The notes under the pieces are model-generated. The model was given only the letters and a program-made list of their open reading frames with translations. It was not told the DNA's origin and did no database searches. From Planococcus glaciei (GTDB taxonomy: Bacteria; Bacillota; Bacilli; Bacillales_A; Planococcaceae), in assembly GCF_900099655.1 (NCBI RefSeq), contig NZ_FNDC01000005.1:1-64000 (forward strand): a DNA stretch of 64,000 nucleotides, in the 5' to 3' direction. Below are positions 34,402 through 42,810 of this stretch, in pieces. The position numbers were made by a program, and so were the translations under genes. Numbering within the stretch: the first letter of the stretch is position 1; each line of letters starts with the position of its first letter.

Positions 34402-35157
34402 ATGACAAGTTTTACACAGAAACAAACAATAGACCGCAGTTCAGCTGTCCCTTTATATAAACAAATTAAAGAGATTTTGATCAAGGAGCTGCAGACAGCT
34501 TCCGCTGAAACCGGCCGCCCATTCAGCACGGAGCATGAACTGGTTGAACGCTTCCATGTAAGCCGGGCACCTGTTCGCCAGGCGTTGAAAGAGCTGACAA
34601 ATGAAGGATACGTTTACCGGGAACGGGCAAAAGGCACTTTTCCTGTTCAGGAATTGCCAGCCCGGCCTCCTGGGCTCGAACTGGGAGGGCTCGTTGCCTA
34701 CCTGCGTGGTCAAGGGCTGGATTGCAAGTCGAAGATATTGAGTGTGGACCGTGTATTACCGACCGAAAAGCTGAGTGGGATTCTCCGGATTGAACCGAAT
34801 ACAGAAGTATTGCGAATTTCCCGGTTGATTTTGTTGAAAGGCAAACCGCTTGTTTGGACTCAAACTTACTTGCTGGTCCCAGAGTATTTCCAACCGACTG
34901 TACAGGAACTGGAAGAAGCGGACAGCGTCTTTGTCATTTTAGAAAATGAACAAGGTACCTTCATTTCCCGTGGAGATCACCAAATCTATGCTTCCGCTGC
35001 TACTGAAATGGAAGCCGATGTCCTGGATCTCGGAGATAAAGATCCGGTTCTGGTCACCGAAACTAAATTGTATACACGCACCGACCAACTGATCGGCTGG
35101 AGAAAAGCCGTCCATATACCGAATGAATATAAATTATCATTTTCAGTGAATCGATGA
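34402..35157 (+). CDS. GntR family regulator with UTRA domain (HutC subfamily)
   Basis: 251 residues. A GntR winged helix (about 12-75: PLYKQIKEILIKELQ, FSTEHELVERFHVSRAPVRQALKELTNEGYVYRERAKGTFP) is joined to a UTRA ligand-binding domain (about 95-245). Starting two bases after the CoA-transferase stop, it is co-transcribed with the catabolic genes, consistent with autoregulation through the operator at 26062-26115. The inducer is probably a pathway intermediate. Confidence 0.9.
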   Translation: MTSFTQKQTIDRSSAVPLYKQIKEILIKELQTASAETGRPFSTEHELVERFHVSRAPVRQALKELTNEGYVYRERAKGTFPVQELPARPPGLELGGLVAYLRGQGLDCKSKILSVDRVLPTEKLSGILRIEPNTEVLRISRLILLKGKPLVWTQTYLLVPEYFQPTVQELEEADSVFVILENEQGTFISRGDHQIYASAATEMEADVLDLGDKDPVLVTETKLYTRTDQLIGWRKAVHIPNEYKLSFSVNR

Positions 35158-35335
35158 AAACATCAATTACTTAAGCAGATCAAGTCTTATGAAATCAATC
35201 TTTACATGGTTGGGAGTCCGGGGTGTAAGAAAATACGAATGTGATTTTTTCATTAAGGGCCAGGCGTTAAAGCGGTGATTGCATAATCGTTGTTCTGTTG
35301 AAATTATCCAAACCACATCCGAGGGGGAAATGTTT

Positions 35336-36442
35336 ATGAAAACGAAAAACGACTTGAGAATTGCAATTATTGGCGGCGGCATTGGGGGAGCATCAGCAGC
35401 AGTTGCATTAAATGCAAAAGGAATTCGTGCAGACGTATACGAGCAAGCGCCAGAGCTTGGTGAAGTTGGGGCTGGTGTCGGAGTACGTCCTCCAACGGTA
35501 AGATGCTTCAAAGAATGGGGTCTTTTCGAATCCCTGGAGAAAGTATCAACGCTAAGCAAGCACATGGAAATCATTGCTGGAGATGACCATTTGCTGATCA
35601 AGGAAGCATGGCCGGTATTAACTGACGATACATCAGAAGCTTTTGCCCGTTTAATTCACCGTGCCGACTTGCTGGACACGATTGTAGGAGCGATTCCTGA
35701 AGGCCAGCTTCATTTAGACCATCGCTGTGAAGCCGTCATCGATCATGGCGACTATGCAGAAGTGAAATTCGCGAATGGCAAAACAATTGAAGCGGATCTT
35801 GTCATTGCAGCAGACGGCATTCGTTCACCAGTGCGCAACAGCGTATTTGAATCTGTGCAACCTGTTTTTTCCGGCTACCTGGCACACCGCGTATTAATCA
35901 ATACGGAAGAATCACTTGGCATGGCTTCAGATGAAAACATTTTGCGCATTTATGTAGATGGCGACAATTCATGCTATTTCCTTCCATTGCACAACCGCAA
36001 CCAAATTTCGGTTGATGTCACGGTTCCTGGTAAGTTTGAATGGCGTCCGGAAATCACCCAGCAAGATCTTTTGGAAAGCATGCAAGGCTTCGGTCCAACT
36101 GTCCGTAAAGTAATCGAAAATACGAAGTTTGAAGACATCGTTAGCCGTCCTTTATGTGACCTTGAACCAATCGACAAATGGACAACGAACACAGTCGCCT
36201 TGATCGGTGATGCGGCTCATGCCATGCTTCACAACCAAGGCCAAGGTGCAAACATGGCGATGCAAGACGGAGAGGCATTGGCCAAAGCACTTGCTGAATC
36301 GGATTCAGTAGCGGAAGCCTTGCAAAAATATGAAGAAGCTCGCAAACCAATCGCTCAGCTATACCAAAAGCTTTCTCGCATGTTCCCGACCGAGCAAGCT
36401 GAAACCGCTTTTCCGGAAAAAGCACACTTCTCAGAAGCTTAA
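35336..36442 (+). CDS. FAD-dependent aromatic-ring monooxygenase (class A flavoprotein)
   Basis: 368 residues. The Rossmann GGGIGGASAA motif is at 13-22, the DG motif is LVIAADGIRSPVRN near 158-171, and the GD motif is ALIGDAAHAMLHNQGQGANMAMQDGEALA near 286-314. FSGYLAHRVLI resembles the corresponding part of 6-hydroxynicotinate 3-monooxygenase (NicC) as I remember it, and salicylate or 3-hydroxybenzoate hydroxylases are the alternatives. GAGGGGG eight bases before ATG 35336 decides the start over ATG 35330. It follows the GntR gene and has its own terminator. Confidence 0.82.
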   Translation: MKTKNDLRIAIIGGGIGGASAAVALNAKGIRADVYEQAPELGEVGAGVGVRPPTVRCFKEWGLFESLEKVSTLSKHMEIIAGDDHLLIKEAWPVLTDDTSEAFARLIHRADLLDTIVGAIPEGQLHLDHRCEAVIDHGDYAEVKFANGKTIEADLVIAADGIRSPVRNSVFESVQPVFSGYLAHRVLINTEESLGMASDENILRIYVDGDNSCYFLPLHNRNQISVDVTVPGKFEWRPEITQQDLLESMQGFGPTVRKVIENTKFEDIVSRPLCDLEPIDKWTTNTVALIGDAAHAMLHNQGQGANMAMQDGEALAKALAESDSVAEALQKYEEARKPIAQLYQKLSRMFPTEQAETAFPEKAHFSEA

Positions 36443-36482
36443 TTAGTTGGCACGGCCTGATCATATAAAACATAAGAAAAGA

Positions 36483-36524
36483 AGATTTCCTTATCTATTT
36501 AATAGGTAAGGAAATCTGTTTTAT
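36483..36524 (+). terminator. Terminator of the flavin monooxygenase gene
   Basis: The perfect 11-bp stem AGATTTCCTTA with TAAGGAAATCT is followed by GTTTTATT. Confidence 0.85.
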
Positions 36525-36565
36525 TATCATTAACACAGAACCCAAGAAATAAGGAGGACTCTAAA

Positions 36566-37504
36566 ATGCCCGTACATCCAGAAATAAAGAAAGTCTTAGA
36601 ATTCATTCCTGAATCCGATCCGAATTTTAAAATCATTCCGGAAGAACACCGAAAAATATTTGATGCCCCAGTATTGCCTGTAGAACAGCGTGTGCAAGTC
36701 CATTCGGTAGAAGAAAAGACGATTTCAACGCCAGAAGCGGATATTCCCGTAAGAATTTATACGCCGGAAGAAGGGGACTCTTTCCCGATTCTTATGTATT
36801 TCCACGGTGGCGCATTTTTCTCTGGCAACTTGGAAAGCCACGATGAAATCGTCCGCCCGATTGCTGCAGAATCCGGTTATAAAGTGATTTCAGTCGGTTA
36901 CCGCCTTGCTCCGGAGCATCCATATCCAGCAGCGCTCAAAGACTGCTACAACGTCACCAAATGGGCGACAGAGCATCAGGAAGAATTGCAATGGGACGGC
37001 AAGAACCTAGCAATTGCAGGCGATAGTTCAGGCGGCAATCTAGTTGCAGCTGTAACCTTGATAGCTCGCGAAAAACAGGAAATCACGATTACAAAGCAAA
37101 TCCTGTTTTACCCGTCGCTCGATCTTGATTTCAGTGAATTCCGCTACCCGTCATTGGTGGAGAATGCAAAAGGTTATTTTGTGGAAAGCCACACATTGGC
37201 CGAACACAATTCCTTCTATTTAAAAGGAGGCGTTGATACAGATAATCCACTTGTTTCACCAATCAGAGAAGAAAACCTGGAAGGCCTGCCTGAAGCGCTA
37301 GTCATCACCGCGGAATACGATCCGATGCGGGATGAAGGGGAATTATACGCCGAGAAATTAGAGAAAGCCGGGGTGCCGGTTGAATTGAAGCGTTACGAAG
37401 GCGTTACTCACGGCTTCCTCGGCAAATTCACACATTTGGATGAGTATAAGGACATTTATGCGTTTACAGGCGATTTCTTAAAATCAGCAGTGAAAAGTTC
37501 TTAA
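36566..37504 (+). CDS. Alpha/beta hydrolase, HSL (hormone-sensitive lipase) family esterase
   Basis: 312 residues of cytoplasmic esterase. The oxyanion-hole HGG is at 80-82, the nucleophile is Ser154 in GDSSGG, an acid segment DPMRDEGE lies near 253-260 and the catalytic His is in VTHGFLGKF. SVGYRLAPEHPYPAALKD is typical of the family. AAGGAGG precedes ATG 36566. It is flanked by terminators and so is probably transcribed alone. It may supply esterified aromatic substrates to the neighbouring pathways, which is an inference. Confidence 0.9.
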   Translation: MPVHPEIKKVLEFIPESDPNFKIIPEEHRKIFDAPVLPVEQRVQVHSVEEKTISTPEADIPVRIYTPEEGDSFPILMYFHGGAFFSGNLESHDEIVRPIAAESGYKVISVGYRLAPEHPYPAALKDCYNVTKWATEHQEELQWDGKNLAIAGDSSGGNLVAAVTLIAREKQEITITKQILFYPSLDLDFSEFRYPSLVENAKGYFVESHTLAEHNSFYLKGGVDTDNPLVSPIREENLEGLPEALVITAEYDPMRDEGELYAEKLEKAGVPVELKRYEGVTHGFLGKFTHLDEYKDIYAFTGDFLKSAVKSS

Positions 37505-37532
37505 GAAGTAAATCAATTTAAAACCAATATAT

Positions 37533-37574
37533 AAATGAGCCTGCATCTATACAAAAGATGCAGGCTCATTTTTA
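37533..37574 (+). terminator. Bidirectional terminator after the HSL esterase gene
   Basis: The perfect 14-bp stem ATGAGCCTGCATCT with AGATGCAGGCTCAT is followed by TTTTTAT. It also lies downstream of the minus-strand remnant at 37589. Confidence 0.88.
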
Positions 37575-37588
37575 TGTTTTATTAAAAC

Positions 37589-37861
37589 TTATGGATTAAT
37601 TGCAAGACCATCTTCAGCGATTATGATTTCTCCTTCGAAATCCATATCGGTAAATGCCTTGTCGATGTTCTCTGTGTCTTCTCCACCCAGTCCAATATGA
37701 GTCAGAACCACTTTCTTCACTCCTGCATCAGCTGCCATCTTCGCCAGTTCTTCAGTTGTCGCGTGAGATACTTTTAAGCCATTCTTTAAGTTTTCACGTG
37801 CTTGTTCGGGAATCGCGGAGAAATATTCACAAAAATATAAAGAGAAGCCCGTCACCAACAC
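37589..37861 (-). pseudogene. C-terminal remnant of an MBL-fold hydrolase
   Basis: About 90 residues remain. The sequence KVSHATTEELAKMAADAGVKKVVLTHIGLGGEDTEN matches the C-terminal part of RNase Z-like MBL hydrolases, but the N-terminal metal-binding half is missing. Only 35 bases separate it from the MFS gene, so there is no room for the rest. An open stretch of this size may still be translated from a GTG or ATG, but loss of the active-site half makes a gene fragment the best reading. It probably marks a deletion or insertion boundary of the island. Confidence 0.7.
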
Positions 37862-37896
37862 TTCAGAAGGGACGAGCTAGATTTAGCTATAATATA

Positions 37897-39156
37897 TTAA
37901 GGCTGCACCGGAACTGTTGCTTCTGCTGCTTGCTCCTGTTGTTTTGCCATTTTAGAAGGCAATGTTTCGATCAGGAAGAAAGAGCACAAGAAGGCTACCG
38001 TTGCAGCGCCAGCACTGATGAATAACACTGCCTGAAGGCCAAATGTATCTCCAGCGATCCCACTGAGGATAGGAGTCAAAAACCCTCCGAACAGTTCACC
38101 GATTCCAATTGTCAATCCTACCGCAATTCCTGCAAATTTAAATGGTACCGATTCCACAGGGATGGCGGACATCACGATTGAACCGACAGAAGGTCCTGCT
38201 GCCAGGATAAATACTGAAGCCATCAGCAAAGGCACTGACTGCACGTAGAGAATAACCATCGGCAGCAAAATCGAAAGGGTGGAGAAAACGGTATACGTCA
38301 CTTTTCTTCCAATCTTATCGGAAAGGGCAGGGATCAATAAACCGAAGATTGCATAGCCGGCTCCGAATGCCGCCATTACCATACTCATCGTGCCTGGTGT
38401 GAAGCCTTTAACTGTTACCAAGTAAGTCGGTGTATAAATGCTGAACGCCATTAGAGCGGACATGAACAAGCTGAAAATGACAACACTCAGCCAAATATTG
38501 CGGTGCTTCAACACTTCTTTGTAACTTACTTTTACTTTTGCTTTTTCCAATTGTTGTTGTTCTTCTTCCAGTTTCACAGGATTTCTCATGAACTTCAGAA
38601 CAACCAGCGCTAAAATGGCTCCTGGAATAATGGTCAAATAAAATGCCGTGTGCCAGTCGAATTTGCTTGCCAGTGCCACGATGATGATTGGAGCAAGCAA
38701 GCTTCCGAATAAGGCGTTTGCTGTATTCATCGTGAAGCCGGTGTTAAATCCGCGCCGGTTTTCAGAAGACTCCATCGCAATGACCGACTGTGTAATCGGA
38801 ATAATTGGACCTTCTGCAATCCCCATGATCAAACGGAGAATGAAGAGCATCGCAAACGAGGCAACCAAACCATGAAGCAGGGAAATAGCCGAGAATAAAA
38901 GGATGAAAATCGCCAAAACTGTTTTTTTGCTTTTCACTTTATCCGATAATAATCCGCCTAATGGACCGGCAATTGACCAGGTTAACGCCAAAGCTGCACT
39001 CGCCAAACCGATTTGGGTATTCGTCAGCGGGAAATCTCCTTGCATGAATGGGATTAAGTAGTTGATTGCCAATCGATCAAAAAATACAAACCCGATGACG
39101 AAGAAGAAAATGATTGTGATTTTGTTTTCATAAGTCCAAAATTTCTTTTTTTCCAT
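37897..39156 (-). CDS. MFS transporter (anion:cation symporter-like)
   Basis: 419 residues with twelve predicted helices and a Gln/Ala-rich C-terminal tail. FDRLAINYLIPFMQGDFPLTNTQIG in helix 1 and the loop GGLLSDKVKSKK resemble ACS/phthalate-permease-like carriers of aromatic acids. The frame extends to 39183, but GGAAGGG about ten bases before ATG 39156 supports MEKKKFW. It lies downstream of the gentisate genes on the same strand, with its own upstream region holding a cre-like site. Uptake of 3-hydroxybenzoate or gentisate is the simplest role. Confidence 0.85.
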   Translation of the reverse strand: MEKKKFWTYENKITIIFFFVIGFVFFDRLAINYLIPFMQGDFPLTNTQIGLASAALALTWSIAGPLGGLLSDKVKSKKTVLAIFILLFSAISLLHGLVASFAMLFILRLIMGIAEGPIIPITQSVIAMESSENRRGFNTGFTMNTANALFGSLLAPIIIVALASKFDWHTAFYLTIIPGAILALVVLKFMRNPVKLEEEQQQLEKAKVKVSYKEVLKHRNIWLSVVIFSLFMSALMAFSIYTPTYLVTVKGFTPGTMSMVMAAFGAGYAIFGLLIPALSDKIGRKVTYTVFSTLSILLPMVILYVQSVPLLMASVFILAAGPSVGSIVMSAIPVESVPFKFAGIAVGLTIGIGELFGGFLTPILSGIAGDTFGLQAVLFISAGAATVAFLCSFFLIETLPSKMAKQQEQAAEATVPVQP

Positions 39157-39391
39157 TGATAAAACACCCTTCCTTAAAAGCACATATTGGTGGAGCGGTT
39201 AAAATACAGTAATACCGGGAGAGTTGTAAAAGTAAACCCATTTGGATTTCCAAGTTTGCTAATAAAGAGCGCTAACAGACCTTTAATAACAACCAAAGAA
39301 ATAGGAAGTAAGCAATGATTGGAGTTCTATTAAAATAGTTCGAAATATTGGAAATACTCGAGATGGATTTGTTCTTCAACTTCAATCGATG

Positions 39392-39460
39392 CTACTGGTT
39401 ACGATGATGCGCTATTAAAAAGGGGAGTTCCTTAATCACTATTGTGCGTGCGCTTGGCAC
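39392..39460 (-). other. Possible leader ORF upstream of the MFS gene
   Basis: On the minus strand AAAGGAGG is followed about ten bases later by GTG 39460, opening 22 codons (PSARTIVIKELPFLIAHHRNQ after the start). It is the only coding-like signal in the 476-base gap between the MFS and gentisate dioxygenase genes. It could be a leader peptide or a relic. Support is limited to the ribosome binding site. Confidence 0.25.
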
Positions 39461-39518
39461 CGTTGCACCACCTCCTTTAATATTCATTTTTAAAAGCGAA
39501 AGTTATACTGATATAAAG

Positions 39519-39533
39519 ATTAAGCGCTTACAT
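39519..39533 (-). promoter_or_regulatory. cre-like site upstream of the MFS gene
   Basis: ATTAAGCGCTTACAT read on the other strand is ATGTAAGCGCTTAAT, one base from the cre pattern WTGNAANCGNWNNCW. It lies about 365 bases upstream of the MFS start, between the gentisate terminator and the leader. Confidence 0.4.
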
Positions 39534-39566
39534 TTTATTCGATTAAAAAAATTTATAAATTAAGTA

Positions 39567-39613
39567 GAAAAAACACCCCGTAAATGTGAGCGCATTGTCT
39601 GTCATTTACGGGG
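39567..39613 (-). terminator. Terminator of the gentisate dioxygenase operon
   Basis: The perfect 11-bp stem CCCCGTAAATG with CATTTACGGGG (39576-39586, 39603-39613) is followed on the minus strand by GTGTTTTTTC. Confidence 0.85.
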
Positions 39614-39632
39614 CAGTTTCTTTAATCAAGTA

Positions 39633-40757
39633 TTAACGGAATGCTGCTTTAAATTCACCAGTAACTTCCTGGTGGCCATTATTGGAATCGAATGATTGTT
39701 GTTGTTCCAACTCAAAGCGATCCATGATTGGAATATCGTTGACAGAGAACAGATAAGCGTCTTTCGTCGCTTTATGCTCATACCATGCCCAGTTCGGGAT
39801 TACGAAGTAATCGCCGGCTTTCCAGTCAAAGCGCACGCCATTGATGACCGTGTATCCTTCGCCTTTATGCGCATGGTAAACAGTGGAGTGGGTGTGGCGC
39901 AATGCTTGTGTATGCATACCGGCAGGAAGATGCTGCATGCGTGTTCCTAAAGTGGGAGCAGCAGATTTTCCTGTTGACGGGTTGATGTACTCAAGCGCGA
40001 AGCCATGGTGCTTATCAGGCTCATACTGCATCAAGCCGTTGATGCCGTCTACAGTGCGGCTCCATTTGTAGTTCGCAAGCGGGGCAACTGTATACTTGTC
40101 GTCTCCTACAGGGCGCATCATGCCGCCGCGGTAGCGGACTTCTGAAAAGTTATCAGGAACTTCCGGCTCTTGAAGGCCGCCTTCATATGGTTCAAAGAAA
40201 GTTCCGCCGATTGAATACAGGGTAGGGATGTCGAGTGCATCCATCCACAGCATCGGCTCTTCACCTAAATGTTCGTGGCCATGCCACAAGTTTTTAGGCG
40301 TCGTCAAGAAGTCGCCTTCTTCCATGAAAATACGTTCGCCTTGCACGATTGTGTAAGCGCCTGTTCCTTCAGAAATAAAGCGCAACGCCGATTGTGAATG
40401 GCGGTGTGAAGGCGCTTTCTCGCCTGGAAGAAGCATTTGGACAGCTGCATAAATGGTCTGGGAAGTTGAAGCCCAGCCCCATGGTTTGCGGTAAGTCAAG
40501 CCAGGGTTTTGGAAATAAAGCGCGCGGCGTTCACCACCGCGGTCAGGCGTGAAAATCTGGCAAGCTTCCGCCATTTTTGCCGCAATCAATTCTTTTGACC
40601 ATAAATAAGCTTCGGCTTGCGGCTTCGGTGTTTTGTTCATGATTTCAGGAATTGCTTCCCAAAGAGGCCCCAAGTTATACTGGGCGATTTCTTTGTTATA
40701 GTCTTTTACCGTTTGGCTTTTCATGAATTCTGCTACTTCTGGAGATACTCCGGCCAT
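39633..40757 (-). CDS. Gentisate 1,2-dioxygenase
   Basis: A bicupin ring-cleavage dioxygenase of 374 residues that opens gentisate (2,5-dihydroxybenzoate) to maleylpyruvate with Fe(II). The N-terminal cupin has HRHSQSALRF (His118, His120) and His159 in LWHGHEH. The C-terminal cupin has RHTHSTVYHAHKGEGYTVI. NPGLTYRKPWGWASTSQTIYA is strongly conserved in the family. AAAGGAG precedes ATG 40757 by about ten bases, so the longer frame to 40814 is not used. It is second in an operon after the fumarylpyruvate hydrolase gene, with a hairpin between them. Confidence 0.94.
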   Translation of the reverse strand: MAGVSPEVAEFMKSQTVKDYNKEIAQYNLGPLWEAIPEIMNKTPKPQAEAYLWSKELIAAKMAEACQIFTPDRGGERRALYFQNPGLTYRKPWGWASTSQTIYAAVQMLLPGEKAPSHRHSQSALRFISEGTGAYTIVQGERIFMEEGDFLTTPKNLWHGHEHLGEEPMLWMDALDIPTLYSIGGTFFEPYEGGLQEPEVPDNFSEVRYRGGMMRPVGDDKYTVAPLANYKWSRTVDGINGLMQYEPDKHHGFALEYINPSTGKSAAPTLGTRMQHLPAGMHTQALRHTHSTVYHAHKGEGYTVINGVRFDWKAGDYFVIPNWAWYEHKATKDAYLFSVNDIPIMDRFELEQQQSFDSNNGHQEVTGEFKAAFR

Positions 40758-40807
40758 TTTTCTTCGACTCCTTTTTAGATAGATTGGTTTGGAAATTAGT
40801 ATAAAAC

Positions 40808-40832
40808 ACCGCAAGATAATTGATCTTGCGGT
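40808..40832 (-). other. Intercistronic hairpin between fumarylpyruvate hydrolase and gentisate dioxygenase genes
   Basis: The perfect 10-bp stem ACCGCAAGAT with ATCTTGCGGT is followed on the minus strand by GTTTTATAC. The weak T tract suggests a partial terminator or mRNA-stability element between the two genes. Confidence 0.5.
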
Positions 40833-40861
40833 ATTGTGGAAAGCTTTTGGGCAGTAAATAC

Positions 40862-41815
40862 TTACGCATTAACTAAAGTAGTTGCTGCTGTCGCAACTTT
40901 GTTTTCAAGTGCGCCGACTTTGTCGATTTCGATGCGTACAACATCTCCGTCTTTCAGGAATTGCTGAGGTTTCATCGCGACTCCGACTCCACCAGGCGTT
41001 CCTGTCAATACCACATCACCAGGCTCAAGCGTCATCAAATTAGATAGGAATGCCACTAATTTCTGAACAGAGAAGACCAGATTGGCTGTATTTGTTTTTT
41101 GGCGGACTTCACCGTTTACAGTCAAGACAACATCCAAACCGGATGGATCTTTCAATTCATCAGAAGTTACGAGGTAAGGGCCCATCGGTGCAGAGCCGTC
41201 CACTGTTTTACCTTGCAGCCACTGCAAGGTACGGCGTTGGATATCGCGGTAAGTAACGTCGTTTGTAATCGTGTAACCGGCTACATAATCGAGCGCGTCT
41301 TCCTCAGAAACATTGCGTGCTTGTTTGCCGATAACGAATGTAAATTCTGCTTCGTAATCCAATTGCTCAGAAATCGGGTAAAACGGAATATCGTCTTCCG
41401 GCCCTAAGATTGTATTTGCAAATTTTGCGAAGATTACTGGATGAGTCGGCAACTCGCGGCCCATTTCCAAGATATGTTCACGGTAGTTGTGTCCGACACA
41501 AATGATTTTTCCTGGATTAATAACTGGAGCTTCCACTTTTACTTCTTCAAGCGGATAAACAGCTTTTTGAACTGATACAGAAGGATTAGCCAAAATGAAA
41601 TCTACAGCTTCCTGTGCCAATTGAAGCGATTTTTCTCCACCTTGATACAATTCATCTGTTGTAGATGGTACGTAAGCGTGTGCAATTTCCTTGTAACGGT
41701 ATTCACCAGCTGTTTGCAATTGCGCTTGGTAAGCAAGATTTAAGTCAACTACCTGCTCGTCTACAATTGCGCCTGCACGTGTTAAGCCATTATGTGTATA
41801 GTTAATTAATTTCAT
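40862..41815 (-). CDS. Fumarylacetoacetate hydrolase family protein, probable fumarylpyruvate hydrolase
   Basis: 317 residues. The FAH C-terminal domain starts near residue 100 with KIICVGHNYREHILEMG. LDYEAEFTFVIGK supplies the acidic metal ligands, and YTITNDVTYRDIQRR and VLTGTPGGVG follow. Next to gentisate dioxygenase the expected reaction is hydrolysis of fumarylpyruvate (or maleylpyruvate) to fumarate (or maleate) plus pyruvate. AGGAGGTT precedes ATG 41815. It is the first gene of the operon behind the IclR-type operator. Confidence 0.92.
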   Translation of the reverse strand: MKLINYTHNGLTRAGAIVDEQVVDLNLAYQAQLQTAGEYRYKEIAHAYVPSTTDELYQGGEKSLQLAQEAVDFILANPSVSVQKAVYPLEEVKVEAPVINPGKIICVGHNYREHILEMGRELPTHPVIFAKFANTILGPEDDIPFYPISEQLDYEAEFTFVIGKQARNVSEEDALDYVAGYTITNDVTYRDIQRRTLQWLQGKTVDGSAPMGPYLVTSDELKDPSGLDVVLTVNGEVRQKTNTANLVFSVQKLVAFLSNLMTLEPGDVVLTGTPGGVGVAMKPQQFLKDGDVVRIEIDKVGALENKVATAATTLVNA

Positions 41816-41837
41816 AATAGAACCTCCTAGTTATAAA

Positions 41838-41866
41838 AATAGAATACTTAGTTCTCTATTTATAGA
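41838..41866 (-). promoter_or_regulatory. IclR-type operator of the gentisate operon
   Basis: Perfect 7-bp arms AAATAGA and TCTATTT lie 11 bases apart inside a larger motif. The segment GTTCTCTATTTAT recurs before the 3-hydroxybenzoate hydroxylase gene (42820-42832). It lies between the promoter and the start of the hydrolase gene. Confidence 0.6.
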
Positions 41867-41867
41867 A

Positions 41868-41897
41868 AACATAAACCATTTGGATGGGCATTGTCAA
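41868..41897 (-). promoter_or_regulatory. Putative promoter of the gentisate operon
   Basis: On the minus strand a perfect TTGACA (41897-41892) is followed after 18 bases by TATGTT (41873-41868). The IclR-type motif begins at the predicted transcription start. Confidence 0.5.
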
Positions 41898-41932
41898 TAC
41901 TTTTCAGAATACTTTTGGAGTCTTATGCTCCT

Positions 41933-42682
41933 TTATTTAAAGTAATGGGATAGTTGCTGCGCTAAATCAAGCATTTGCTGTGCAATTTCATGCTGATGGT
42001 CCTGCGGGATTAAATTTTTGTAACCGACTGCTGTAATTGCTGCGACCAGCTGCTTTTGATGGTTGAATACAGGAACGCTGCAGGACGAGATGTGTTCAAT
42101 GAGCGGTTCGTTTTTGGCCGCAAACTGTTGCTCTTTGACTTGCGCAATTTCCTGATTATCGACTGATTCGGCTTCAATTGGCATAGCACGGCGAGATTGA
42201 TCGATCCAGTGGTTCAGCTGCAGCCCTTCCTGAAATGCATAGAAAATATAGCCGGTTGAAGAGAACAGCGGCAAAGTGGTGCCGTTTTGTGCACCGATAT
42301 CGATGCCGTACGTAACGCTCCAGATTTCTTTAATGAAAGGGCCATCTATAGAAGGAAGGGCAATCAATGCCGTCAGCCCCGTTTGTTCGGTGAAATTTTT
42401 CATATAGGGATCGGCTATTTCTGCAATCGATGTTTCACTTTGCGCCATATTGCCGATTTCGATTAACCTATTGCCCAGCCTATAGGTATTCGCCACAGGA
42501 TCTCGGTTGAGGAATCCGGCTTGTGCAAGCGTTGTTAAGTATTTATGGATATTGCTTTTGGTCATATTGGACAACAGCAGAATTTCTGTGAATTTCATCG
42601 GCCTGCGTTCCCGCGCAATCAATTCCAGGACGTCCAAGCCATTTTGGAGCGATTGGATGGTAGCCGGTTTTCTTTCTGCCAA
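41933..42682 (-). CDS. IclR family transcriptional regulator (first copy)
   Basis: 249 residues: an N-terminal IclR winged helix (SLQNGLDVLELIARERRPMKFTEILLLSNMTKSNIHKYLTTLAQAGFL) and a C-terminal effector domain with IEHISSCSVPVFNHQKQLVAAI. The start is TTG 42682, with AGGAGG about nine bases upstream. It lies between the gentisate operon (same strand) and the divergent hydroxylase gene. The two promoters on either side share a motif, making it a likely regulator of both. Confidence 0.9.
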   Translation of the reverse strand: MAERKPATIQSLQNGLDVLELIARERRPMKFTEILLLSNMTKSNIHKYLTTLAQAGFLNRDPVANTYRLGNRLIEIGNMAQSETSIAEIADPYMKNFTEQTGLTALIALPSIDGPFIKEIWSVTYGIDIGAQNGTTLPLFSSTGYIFYAFQEGLQLNHWIDQSRRAMPIEAESVDNQEIAQVKEQQFAAKNEPLIEHISSCSVPVFNHQKQLVAAITAVGYKNLIPQDHQHEIAQQMLDLAQQLSHYFK

Positions 42683-42769
42683 GTGAATTTCCTCCTTTCC
42701 TTTAACTCAACGGCGTCCGGTAGAAAAATACGAAGATTGTCTAAAAAGATAGAATATTATTTTTTCTTA

Positions 42770-42798
42770 TTGACAAGCATAACAGAAAAGTTTAAAGT
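42770..42798 (+). promoter_or_regulatory. Promoter of the 3-hydroxybenzoate hydroxylase gene
   Basis: A perfect TTGACA (42770-42775) is followed by TAAAGT (42793-42798) after 17 bases. The shared IclR-type motif begins about 12 bases downstream. Confidence 0.6.
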
Positions 42799-42810
42799 TT
42801 TCATTAATAA

